A stretch of DNA of 64,000 bases from Kribbella solani. GTDB taxonomy: Bacteria; Actinomycetota; Actinomycetes; Propionibacteriales; Kribbellaceae. Both the position numbers and the translations under genes were made by a program. The notes below the pieces were generated by a model, which was not told the origin of the DNA, made no database searches, and saw nothing but the letters and a program-made list of their open reading frames with translations. Positions 32,991 through 40,472 of the stretch are shown here, in pieces. Each line of letters opens with the position of its first letter. Within the stretch, counting starts at the first letter, position 1. The stretch spans positions 7,192,001-7,256,000 of the forward strand of contig NZ_JACHNF010000001.1 in assembly GCF_014205295.1 (NCBI RefSeq), in the 5' to 3' direction.

Positions 32991-34181
32991 TCGCAGCCAC
33001 CACACGCCGCCGCGGTACATCGACTCCTTGCTCGGTCCGGTCAAGTAGTCGGGCAGGTGCAGGTACGTCATCACCTGGTACAACGCCCCGAGCTCCTCGG
33101 CGAGTTCAAGCGCGCGCCGCAGCGCGGCCGGGTCGGCGTATTCCTCCCACTCGCTCAAGTACGCGTCCCGCACTTCCGGTTCGCGGGACAGCGGCGAGCG
33201 CTCCTCGACGAAGGTCACCAGGTCCAGGAACGGATGCGCCAGCGCGGCATCGGTCCAGTCGAAGGCGAGGACCCGGCCGTCCTTCACGGCGAGGTTGCGC
33301 GGGTGCAGATCGCCGTGCAGCAACGTCTCGGGTACGCCGATCGCGGCCAGCTCGTTGATTGCCTCGCGCAACTGTTTCGCGCGCTCCGGCAGCCGGTCCC
33401 GTTCGGCCGGTTCGAGCCGGTCGGTGAACGGGTTGGGGCCGAGCAGGCGGTCGACCTCGGCCGCGAGGACAGCCAGCCGCCGATCGGCGCAGGTGAACTC
33501 CAGCAGCCGCTCGGGCTGATCCGCGTAGCTTCGCTGTAACCGGGCATGGCGACGGACCGCATCGATCCAGACGCCGAGCTCGGTCTCGTCGGACAGCGGC
33601 GTACCGAGGTCGCGCAGCAACATCCACGCCCGCCGCTCGTCGATGGCGATCGGCGCTGGGACCGCATCCGGGCGATCGGCGGACGCGCGGTGCAGGAAGA
33701 GCGGCTCGTGCGCGAAGAGGAACGGCAGCGCGTCCGGCCGTACCGGCTTGATCGTGGTCGAGTGCGCGAGCGCTTTGAAGTACACGTCGCCGTCGGCGGT
33801 CGGGATGCGCAGGACGTTCGACAGACCCCAGGACTTGAGCTGCGACCACGGGCCGGTCGCTCGGACATGCTCGGCGATCCACCGCGGCGCCTCGTCGTAC
33901 CACTCCGGATGCGTCCAGGCGGGCAGATCGGCCGAGCTGACCGGCCGGTCGTACACCCACGTCGCGTCGGCGGGTGGTTCGGTGATCGGGCTCATCAGGT
34001 ACGTGGGCGGGTCGTCGGACAGACAGGTGAGGACGACGGCCTCGATGCCGTACGTGTCGCGGACCGCCTCCACCACCGGCGCGACATCCGGGAACCACGT
34101 ACTCGACGGCGCGTCGACCTCCACCTCCAGCGTGAGGGTCGCTTGATCGCCCGGACGGACCACGACAGCCGTTACCTTCAT
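32973..34181 (-). CDS. APH-family phosphotransferase
   Basis: 402 residues. The kinase core has LLHGDLHPRNLAVKDGR (catalytic Asp in HGDLHPRN near residue 290) and VLAFDWTDAALAHPFLDL, where the Asp binds magnesium. An N-terminal region of about 100 residues (VRPGDQATLTLEVEVDAPS and later YDRPVSSADLPAWTHPEWY) precedes it and is not a known antibiotic-kinase feature. The substrate could be a sugar, amino alcohol or antibiotic. The ATG at 34181 is chosen over 34208. The gene is divergent from ilvA and has unusual 3' repeats. Confidence 0.85.
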   Translation of the reverse strand: MKVTAVVVRPGDQATLTLEVEVDAPSSTWFPDVAPVVEAVRDTYGIEAVVLTCLSDDPPTYLMSPITEPPADATWVYDRPVSSADLPAWTHPEWYDEAPRWIAEHVRATGPWSQLKSWGLSNVLRIPTADGDVYFKALAHSTTIKPVRPDALPFLFAHEPLFLHRASADRPDAVPAPIAIDERRAWMLLRDLGTPLSDETELGVWIDAVRRHARLQRSYADQPERLLEFTCADRRLAVLAAEVDRLLGPNPFTDRLEPAERDRLPERAKQLREAINELAAIGVPETLLHGDLHPRNLAVKDGRVLAFDWTDAALAHPFLDLVTFVEERSPLSREPEVRDAYLSEWEEYADPAALRRALELAEELGALYQVMTYLHLPDYLTGPSKESMYRGGVWWLRRLLTV

Positions 34182-34233
34182 GTCCTGCAGCGTATGTGCC
34201 GGGCACAACCGTATTTCGCACTAGGGTTACAGA

Positions 34234-35436
34234 GTGATCGAGGCCAGGGATGTGGTCCGGGCGGCCGAGCTGCTGCACGATGTGGTCGCGCCGACTCCGT
34301 TGGAGTACTCGCGGTGGCTGAGCGAGCTAGTCGGCGGTGACGTCTTCCTGAAGTGCGAGAACCTGCAGCGAACCGGGTCGTTCAAACTGCGTGGGGCGTA
34401 CGTACGGATGGCGCGACTGTCCAAATCCGAGCGCGACCGTGGCGTCGTCGCGGCCAGCGCGGGCAACCACGCGCAGGGCGTCGCGCTGGCGGCGCAGTTG
34501 CTCGGGATCAAGTCGACCGTGTTCATGCCGAACGGCGCGCCGATCCCGAAGGAGAAGGCGACCCGCGCGTACGGCGCCGAGATCCGCTTCGTCGGTACGT
34601 CGATCGACGACTGCCTGACCGCGGCGCGGGCGTACGCGGCCGAAACCGGCGCGGTGCTGATCCACCCGTTCGACCACCCGGACATCGTCGCCGGCCAGGC
34701 GACCACCGGGCTGGAGATCGTCGAGCAGTGCCCGCAGGTGCGGACCGTCGTCGTACCGACCGGTGGTGGCGGCTTGCTCGCCGGGATCGCGACCGCGATG
34801 CAGCGGGACGGGATGCCGATCGAGGTCGTCGGCGTCCAGGCGGCCGGCGCGGCGGCGTACCCGGCGTCGCTGGCGGCGGGGGAGCCGGTGCAACTCGACC
34901 GGATGACCACGATGGCGGACGGGATCGCGGTCGGCCTGCCGGGGAAGGTGCCGTTCGAGACGATCCAGCAGTACGTCGGCGATGTCCGTACCGTCGGCGA
35001 GGACTCGTTGTCGAAGGCAGTCCTGCTGGTACTGGAACGCGCCAAGCTGGTGGTCGAGCCGGCCGGTGCGGCCGCGGTTGCTGCCGTACTGGATGAGCCG
35101 AAGCGGTTCAAACCGCCGGTGGTCGTGGTGCTGTCCGGTGGCAACATCGACCCGTTGCTGTTGATGCGGGTGATCCGGCACGGCATGGCGGCGGCCGGCC
35201 GGTACCTGTCGTTGCGAGTACGCATCCCGGACACGCCAGGCGGACTGGCCACGTTGCTGACCGAGCTGGCGGCACTGGACGCCAACCTGATCGAGGTCGT
35301 GCACGAGCGGATCTCAGAGACGCTCAGCCTGGAGGAGGTCGAGGTAGCGCTTCAGCTGGAGCTGCGCGGCGAGGAACACCGCCAACGCATCCTCACCGAT
35401 CTCACCGCGAACGGCTACAGCTACACCCTCAACTGA
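34234..35436 (+). CDS. ilvA: Threonine ammonia-lyase (threonine dehydratase), ACT-domain form
   Basis: 400 residues from a GTG. PLP enzyme converting threonine to 2-oxobutanoate and ammonia, feeding isoleucine synthesis or threonine catabolism. The Schiff-base lysine is at about 51 in GSFKLRGAY. SAGNHAQGVA and the glycine loop PTGGGGLLAG are present, and the C-terminal part beginning SLRVRIPDTPGGLATLLTEL is an ACT domain. One ACT-like domain and 400 residues match the shorter, often catabolic-type enzymes, though this form serves biosynthesis in actinobacteria too. A 27-bp direct repeat covers its last codons (35428-35489). Confidence 0.92.
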   Translation: MIEARDVVRAAELLHDVVAPTPLEYSRWLSELVGGDVFLKCENLQRTGSFKLRGAYVRMARLSKSERDRGVVAASAGNHAQGVALAAQLLGIKSTVFMPNGAPIPKEKATRAYGAEIRFVGTSIDDCLTAARAYAAETGAVLIHPFDHPDIVAGQATTGLEIVEQCPQVRTVVVPTGGGGLLAGIATAMQRDGMPIEVVGVQAAGAAAYPASLAAGEPVQLDRMTTMADGIAVGLPGKVPFETIQQYVGDVRTVGEDSLSKAVLLVLERAKLVVEPAGAAAVAAVLDEPKRFKPPVVVVLSGGNIDPLLLMRVIRHGMAAAGRYLSLRVRIPDTPGGLATLLTELAALDANLIEVVHERISETLSLEEVEVALQLELRGEEHRQRILTDLTANGYSYTLN

Positions 35437-35489
35437 CCCAGCAGTGTCAGCCGGCCAGCCGCCTCAACTGACGCAGCAGGCTCAGCCGG
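35428..35489. repeat. 27-bp direct repeat covering the ilvA stop and repeated downstream
   Basis: Copies at 35428-35454 and 35463-35489 match at 24 of 27 bases. Each begins CTCAACTGAC, which in the first copy is Leu-Asn-stop of ilvA. The spacing is 35 bp. The same type of 3' duplication is seen at 10338-10413 and 32931-32990. Confidence 0.75.
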
Positions 35490-35505
35490 GTTGGCGGCTT
35501 GACGA

Positions 35506-35955
35506 TCAGGTCAGGCGAGTGGGCTCGCAGCTCTTCACCAGCGGTGCGTGCAGGCGCTGCGCGAGCACTTCGCGCTGCGTCGGCTGGGCTTCCTGCTGGC
35601 GGTGCAGTCCCTCGGCGGTCAGCCGTACGTTGACCGCGCGCCTGTCCTCCGGGCACATGTGCCGCTCGACCAGGCCGGCAGTCTCCAGCCGGCCGATCAC
35701 GCGCGACAGCGCGCTCTGACTCAGGTGTACGGACTTGGCGATCGTTGCGACCTTGGCGGAGTGCTCCGGCAGCTCGGCGAGCCGCTCCAGCACCTCGTAC
35801 TCACTCATGCCGAGCGAGTGACCGGCCTGCAGTGCCCGGTCAAGGGCGCAGGTGAGGTCCGCGTGGCGAGCCAGTAGCTCGCGCCATTCGCGCACATCGG
35901 CGGTGGTCTCACCAGGCCCACCGCTGACCTTCGTAGCGGTCATGTTCTGGACCAT
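35506..35955 (-). CDS. MarR-family transcriptional regulator
   Basis: 149 residues from the ATG at 35955 (35943 is also possible; neither has a clear ribosome site and the mRNA may be nearly leaderless). Winged helix: SAKVATIAKSVHLSQSALSRVIGRLETAGLVERHMCPEDRRAVNV. It is divergent from an MFS drug exporter, with several palindromes in the 76-bp gap, so it most likely represses that exporter and itself. Confidence 0.9.
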   Translation of the reverse strand: MVQNMTATKVSGGPGETTADVREWRELLARHADLTCALDRALQAGHSLGMSEYEVLERLAELPEHSAKVATIAKSVHLSQSALSRVIGRLETAGLVERHMCPEDRRAVNVRLTAEGLHRQQEAQPTQREVLAQRLHAPLVKSCEPTRLT

Positions 35956-35972
35956 AGCATGCACACGCAATC

Positions 35973-36018
35973 AATGCAAACGCATTTAATGCCTAGACAT
36001 TAGATGCATGCGCATGCA
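35973..36018. promoter_or_regulatory. Palindrome cluster between marR and MFS genes
   Basis: Three dyads: AATGC-AAAC-GCATT (35973-35986), TAATG-N6-CATTA (35987-36002) and the perfect TGCATGCGCATGCA (36005-36018). They cover the divergent promoter region and are likely operators for the adjacent MarR protein. Confidence 0.7.
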
Positions 36019-36031
36019 ATAGTCTCTCCTC

Positions 36032-37540
36032 GTGACTACGCAAACCCCAACTCCAGCCGGTACTGCACCGGCCCGCATGACCTGGGATGCACGTCTCTGG
36101 GGCGCGCTTCTCGTCGTCTGCGGCGTGATCTTCCTCGACGGCCTGGACGTGTCCATGGTCGGCATGTCCCTGCCGTCCATCGGCGCCGACCTGGGCGTCT
36201 CCCTTTCTTCCCTGCAGTGGGTAGTGACCGGTTACGTACTCGGGTACGGCGGTCTGCTGCTGCTCGGCGGCCGGACCGCCGACCTGCTCGGCCGGCGCCG
36301 GGTGTTCCTGATCGCCCTGGGTGTCTTCGCCGTGGTCTCGATGCTGAGCTCGCTGGCGACCAACCCCGAACTGCTCATCGCCGCGCGGTTCGTGAAGGGC
36401 ATCGCGGCCGCGTTCACCGCGCCGGCCGCGCTCTCCATCATCACCACCACCTTCCACGAGGGACCGGATCGCAACCGGGCACTCTCGATCTTCACCACCT
36501 GCGCCGCCAGCGGCTTCTCGATGGGCCTGATCCTCGGCGGCGCGCTGACCGAGGTCGGCTGGCGCTGGACCTTCCTGATGCCCGGCCCGGTCGCCCTGAT
36601 CGTGCTGCTGTTCGGCATCAAGCTGATCCCGAGCAGCCCGCGCGACGATGCCTCGGGCGGGTACGACGTACCAGGCGCGATCACCGTCACCGGCGGCATG
36701 CTGGCCCTCGTCTACGCGGTTGTCGGCGCGGAGCACGCCGGCTGGGTGTCCGTCCAGACCATCGGGCTGTTCGTCCTCGCCGCGGTTCTGCTGGCCGGAT
36801 TCGTCGCCATCGAGCTGCGTACGAAGAACCCGCTGGTCCGGCTGGGCATCCTGCGCAACCCGTCGCTGCGGCGCGCGAACCTCGCCATCCTGACCGTGTT
36901 CGGCTCGTACGTCGCGTTCCAGCTGATCGGCACCATGTACCTGCAGAACCTGCTCGGCTGGTCGTCCTTCCAGACCGCGCTGGGCTTCCTGCCGGCCGGC
37001 ATCCTGGTCGTCACGCTGTCGCCGAACGTCGGCAAGATCGTCGACCGGGTCGGTACCGAGAAGATGATCATCGTCTCGATGGCGCTGTTCGTCGCCGGGT
37101 ACGCCCTGTCGCAGCGGATCGGCCCGGAGTCGGAGTACTTCTCCACCGTGTTCCCGACCATCATGCTGCTCGGTCTCGGGTTCGCGATCGGGTTCCCGTC
37201 GCTGAATATCCAGGCCGTGTCCGGCGTACCGGACCACGAGCAGGGGCTGGCGTCCGGCCTGTTCAACACCTCCAACCAGGTGGGTGGCGCGGTCGTACTC
37301 GCGATCGTGACCGCGGTGATCAGCAGCCAGACCGTCGGCGTGACCGCGCCCACCGGGGTGCTGTCGGCGTACAAGTCCGGGCTCGGGGTCGTGACCGGGA
37401 TCGCGGCGCTCGGGCTGGTGATCGCCCTCACCGGGCTGCGCGGCCTGAAGGCGCGGCGGGCGGCCGAGGAAGCCGAGGCGGCCGAACTGGCAGCGGTACA
37501 GAAGGAGCTGGCGGCGGAGGAGATGGAGCCGGCGGCGTGA
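36032..37540 (+). CDS. MFS drug exporter, DHA2 (14-helix) type
   Basis: 502 residues from a GTG. About 14 membrane segments, with LDGLDVSMVGMSLPSIG after helix 1 and motif A GGRTADLLGRRR after helix 2. The sequence FLPAGILVVTLSPNVGKIVDR marks the second half. The C-terminus is an Ala/Glu-rich helix. It is divergent from a MarR gene and followed by a terminator at 37585. The exported compound is unknown. Confidence 0.92.
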   Translation: MTTQTPTPAGTAPARMTWDARLWGALLVVCGVIFLDGLDVSMVGMSLPSIGADLGVSLSSLQWVVTGYVLGYGGLLLLGGRTADLLGRRRVFLIALGVFAVVSMLSSLATNPELLIAARFVKGIAAAFTAPAALSIITTTFHEGPDRNRALSIFTTCAASGFSMGLILGGALTEVGWRWTFLMPGPVALIVLLFGIKLIPSSPRDDASGGYDVPGAITVTGGMLALVYAVVGAEHAGWVSVQTIGLFVLAAVLLAGFVAIELRTKNPLVRLGILRNPSLRRANLAILTVFGSYVAFQLIGTMYLQNLLGWSSFQTALGFLPAGILVVTLSPNVGKIVDRVGTEKMIIVSMALFVAGYALSQRIGPESEYFSTVFPTIMLLGLGFAIGFPSLNIQAVSGVPDHEQGLASGLFNTSNQVGGAVVLAIVTAVISSQTVGVTAPTGVLSAYKSGLGVVTGIAALGLVIALTGLRGLKARRAAEEAEAAELAAVQKELAAEEMEPAA

Positions 37541-37584
37541 CAACAACCAGCTCCGCTCGGGGCTGTGCGGTGATATGACAGCAC

Positions 37585-37616
37585 GTGGTGCGGACTCCTT
37601 CGGGGGTCCGCACCAC
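37585..37616 (+). terminator. Terminator after the MFS gene
   Basis: Fourteen-base arms (GTGGTGCGGACTCC and its near-perfect complement, one G-T pair) close on a TTCG tetraloop; the following sequence is CTGCATTTC. Confidence 0.8.
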
Positions 37617-37716
37617 TGCATTTCGGGGGTTACCCCGATTGGTTTCGGCCCCGCGGAGTGCTGGACTTGGAACATGGACGAGCGAAGCGAGGGCATCATC
37701 AAATACAGCGAGCATT

Positions 37717-37756
37717 GCTCATGCCCGCCCGGAGCGAAGCGAGGACGGGCATGAGC
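37717..37756 (+). promoter_or_regulatory. Hairpin enclosing the ribosome site and start codon
   Basis: GCTCATGCCCG (37717-37727) is the exact complement of CGGGCATGAGC (37746-37756), which contains the start codon at 37751. The 18-base loop holds the ribosome site GCGAGGA. The mRNA could thus hide its own start; a GAGCGAAGCGAGG motif occurs twice nearby (about 37679 and 37732). Confidence 0.5.
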
Positions 37757-38782
37757 AACCAGAGCTACGACCAGAAGGTCAAGGACATCCTGGACCGGGT
37801 CGCCAACGGTCACCTGTCACCCGAGGAGGCCACCACGCTGATCGCCGCCCTCAAGCCGGCCCCATCCGAAGGCCCCGGCGCATCCGAGGCCCCCGGCGTA
37901 CGCGGTGCGGCCGGCCCGGCGGCCAACGCTCCGGTTGCCGACAACGGAGACCCCACCTCCTGGCCCCGCCCCTCAACCGGCGACACCCCGTCCCCCACAG
38001 CCTGGGCCGACGCCGTCGACTCCCCGACTGCCGAGCAACCGACGGTTGCGCCGTCCGGCGTGCAGGACAGTGTGCCCGGCGCGGTGACCGAGCCGGATGC
38101 TGCCTCGGATGAGGAGGAGTTGGTGGAGGAGCAGCACAGCAACGTGCCGATTCCTTCCGGGGTGCAGCGGGTGACGATCCGCGCGATCGGCCGCCGCGTA
38201 CGCCTGATCGGCGAACCGGCAGTGAACGGTGTGGCCGTCGACGGACCGCACGTGATCAAGCGCGACGGCGACACCCTCGCGATCAGCAGCGAAGGCGACA
38301 TGGGCGTCTCGATCGACGGTTTCAGCATGCTGCGGAACCCGACCGACCTGAAGGCGCACGTGAACGGCCTCGCCAAGGAACTCTCGATCCGCGTCAACCC
38401 GAACCTCCAGGTGGAGGTGGAGGTGACCGGCGGCAGCGTGAACGCCGAACGCGTCCCCGGCCTGTCCCGCGTCCGCGTCACCGCCGGCACCGCGAAGGTC
38501 GCCGACGTGGACGGCCCGATCGACGTCCTGGTCCAGGCCGGCACCGCCTCGGTGGACGGCCAGATCACCAAGGGCCGCTCCCGCGTCCGCGTCGAGTCCG
38601 GCACCGCCACGGTCGCCCTCCGCCGCGGCTCCGACGTCCGCGTCCACACCGAAGCCCAACTGGGCCGAGTCACCTGGACCGGCGCCGTCTCCGGCCAATC
38701 CAAAGACGTAGAAATCGGCCGCGGCCGAGCCGCCCTGGACGTAGAAGTCCTGGTAGGCACCGCCCAACTAACCTCTGACTGA
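37751..38782 (+). CDS. DUF4097-type beta-helical protein with SHOCT-like N-terminus
   Basis: 343 residues. The first 35 residues (YDQKVKDILDRVANGHLSPEEATTLIAAL) match the short SHOCT-like segment seen at the start of YvlB-type proteins. Residues 36-135 are Pro/Ala/Glu-rich and probably unstructured. The rest is a repetitive beta structure (VRVTAGTAKVADVDGPIDV, LVQAGTASVDGQITK, VRVESGTATVALR), one strand per turn, as in the DUF4097 putative adhesin fold. There is no signal peptide, so it is probably cytoplasmic; family function is unclear. The start at 37751 lies in a hairpin. Confidence 0.82.
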   Translation: MSNQSYDQKVKDILDRVANGHLSPEEATTLIAALKPAPSEGPGASEAPGVRGAAGPAANAPVADNGDPTSWPRPSTGDTPSPTAWADAVDSPTAEQPTVAPSGVQDSVPGAVTEPDAASDEEELVEEQHSNVPIPSGVQRVTIRAIGRRVRLIGEPAVNGVAVDGPHVIKRDGDTLAISSEGDMGVSIDGFSMLRNPTDLKAHVNGLAKELSIRVNPNLQVEVEVTGGSVNAERVPGLSRVRVTAGTAKVADVDGPIDVLVQAGTASVDGQITKGRSRVRVESGTATVALRRGSDVRVHTEAQLGRVTWTGAVSGQSKDVEIGRGRAALDVEVLVGTAQLTSD

Positions 38783-38914
38783 CCCACCCCCGACTGGCCT
38801 CGCCCCCGCCCCCGAGCCAGTCCGCTCGCCCTCTTACGCACAACCCTCCATTTCAGGGGGCATCCCCGCGACTGTGAACTGGTCCCCGAAAGTTGGACTG
38901 GCTGGGTAGGGAGC

Positions 38915-39736
38915 CTATGCCGTGAGGGTCTGGGTGCGGTATTGCACTGGGCTCAGGCCCTTGAGTGTTGTTGAGGTGCGGTGGTTGTTGTACCAGTGGA
39001 TGTAGTCGGCGAGTGCGGTGGTGAACGCGTCGGCGCTGGTGAAGGTGGTGTGGTGGAAGAGTTCTTCTTTGAGGTGTCCGAAGAAGTTCTCGATGATGGC
39101 GTTGTCGTAGCAGTTGGCTTTGCGGGACATCGACTGGGTCGCGCGGGCGGTGGTGAGTAGGGCCTGCCAGGAGTGGTGCTGGTATTGGAAGCCTTGGTCG
39201 GAGTGGACCAGCAGGCCGGGGCTGGGGCGCTGGGTGGTGAGTGCTTGTTGCAGGCTGGAGTTGGTGAGTTGCAGGTTAGGTGAGTCGCTGGTTGTGTAGG
39301 CGATGATCTGGCGGTCGAACAGGTCCATGACCGGCGACAGGTAGAGCTTGCGGCCGGCGATGGCGAACTCGGTCACATCGGTGACCCACTTGCGGTTCGG
39401 AGCGGTGGCGGTGAAGTCACGGGCCAGCAGGTTCGGTGCGGTCTTGCCAGTCGCGCCGGTCGTGCTGGTCTGGCCTTTGAACGAGTTGTAGCGGCGGCGG
39501 CGCCGGACCAGGCAGACCAGCCCGAGGCGCCGCATCAGCGCCAGGACGGTCTTCTTCGCGACCCGCCAGCCGGCGGTCACCAGTTCGCGGTGGACGCGAC
39601 GATGCCCGTAACGGCCTTTGTTGTTCTCGAACACTTCCCGGATGGCGGTCTTCAGGGCGGCGCGTGGGTCCGGCGAGGCGAGGCGGGCCTGGTGGTAGAA
39701 GAACGTCGACCGGGCCAGACCAGCAACCTCCAGCAA
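38915..39736 (-). CDS. IS3-family transposase OrfB (DDE integrase core)
   Basis: 273 residues from its first internal start; it is probably made mainly as an OrfAB fusion. The N-terminus STFFYHQARL and the YGHRRVHREL helix-turn-helix-21 segment precede the rve core. Acidic residues: WVTDVTEF (first Asp), LVHSDQGFQYQ (second Asp) and ENFFGHLKEEL (Glu). WYNNHRTSTTLKGLSPVQYR closes the protein as in IS3-group elements. The open frame continues upstream of 39736 to about 39823, as needed for frameshift fusion. Confidence 0.95.
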   Translation of the reverse strand: MLEVAGLARSTFFYHQARLASPDPRAALKTAIREVFENNKGRYGHRRVHRELVTAGWRVAKKTVLALMRRLGLVCLVRRRRRYNSFKGQTSTTGATGKTAPNLLARDFTATAPNRKWVTDVTEFAIAGRKLYLSPVMDLFDRQIIAYTTSDSPNLQLTNSSLQQALTTQRPSPGLLVHSDQGFQYQHHSWQALLTTARATQSMSRKANCYDNAIIENFFGHLKEELFHHTTFTSADAFTTALADYIHWYNNHRTSTTLKGLSPVQYRTQTLTA

Positions 39737-39783
39737 TACCTCGAGGCGGTGGTCAGCCTTGAGAGCGGTGACGGCCTGGGCCT

Positions 39784-40293
39784 TCAGCGTCGTTGCTGGG
39801 CTCTCAAGGCACGCAATTTTCCCAGGTAGGCGTTTTCGGCCCGCAGCCGCTCGTTCTCGCGACGCAACCGCTCCAACTCACTCACCTCACCCAATTCACC
39901 CGCAGACCGGCCACGATCACCACCACCGGCACCCGGTGGGCGGCCCGGACGTTTCGGGCGCAACCCGTCATCACCCTCGTCGCGGTACTTACGGGCCCAG
40001 TTCTCGATCAATTTCGGCGACGACAACTCGAACTCCCGCGCGAGCGCGACCTTCGTCTCGCCCGCGAGAAACCGCCGGACCACCTCGCGCTTGACCTCGA
40101 ACGAGAAGACCCGTTTCCCCGGCATCGCCACCAACGCTCCCGTACCTCGAACACGCCACCGGTCGTACAACCGGTTCACCGCTGAAGCACTCCCACTCAG
40201 CCGCACCGCGACCGCCTGCCGGCCCCAGCCAGCCTCGAACAACGCTACCGCCTCACACCGCTGCTCCTCAGACAACGAACTACCACCACGCAT
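39784..40293 (-). CDS. IS3-family OrfA (DNA-binding subunit)
   Basis: 169 residues from the ATG at 40293, which has GGGGAG upstream; a longer frame to 40353 would run past the IS end. It contains two helix-turn-helix units (SEEQRCEAVALFEAG and EVVRRFLAGETKVALAREFELS) and a C-terminal leucine zipper (ELERLRRENERLRAENAYLGKL). Near the zipper end the heptamer GGGAAAA (39823 down to 39817) fits the X-XXY-YYZ slippery rule; a -1 slip continues directly into OrfB. Confidence 0.92.
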   Translation of the reverse strand: MRGGSSLSEEQRCEAVALFEAGWGRQAVAVRLSGSASAVNRLYDRWRVRGTGALVAMPGKRVFSFEVKREVVRRFLAGETKVALAREFELSSPKLIENWARKYRDEGDDGLRPKRPGRPPGAGGGDRGRSAGELGEVSELERLRRENERLRAENAYLGKLRALRAQQRR

Positions 40294-40472
40294 ACAACCA
40301 CTCCCCAGAATCAGAACTGAATTTCTCAGTCCAACTTCTGGGGAGCAGTTCACTGCAGGGTTGCCCCCTGATAATTCGAGGGGGGCAACCCTGTACCTCA
40401 GGGGATGTCCTCTCGGGTGGAGGGTTGTGCGGAACGGGCCGGTTCGGGGGCTGGTTGGGGTGGGTGTTCGGA

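Larger units (their letters stand above)
38875..40352 (-). mobile_element. Intact IS3-family insertion sequence, 1478 bp
   Basis: Terminal inverted repeats of 26 bases match at 23 positions: TGAACTG at 38875 onward and its complement ending at 40352, both continuing to AGTTGGACTG. A three-base target duplication CTG is present on both sides (38872-38874 and 40353-40355). Two overlapping-phase genes, orfA and orfB, occupy nearly all of it. Ends, duplication and genes are all whole, so it looks recent and possibly still active. Confidence 0.95.
38837..40431. repeat. Nested palindromic element split by the IS3 insertion
   Basis: With the IS removed, the outer arms 38837-38867 and 40401-40431 pair at 25 of 31 positions, and an inner perfect hairpin (40356-40368 with 40381-40393, arms CAGGGTTGCCCCC) lies between. 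It sits between two convergent genes, so it may be a large bidirectional terminator or a MITE-like element. Confidence 0.7.

Noticed and set aside
40294-40353. OrfA starting at 40353
   Set aside because: That start lies one base outside the IS terminal repeat; the ATG at 40293 has a good ribosome site and stays inside the element.
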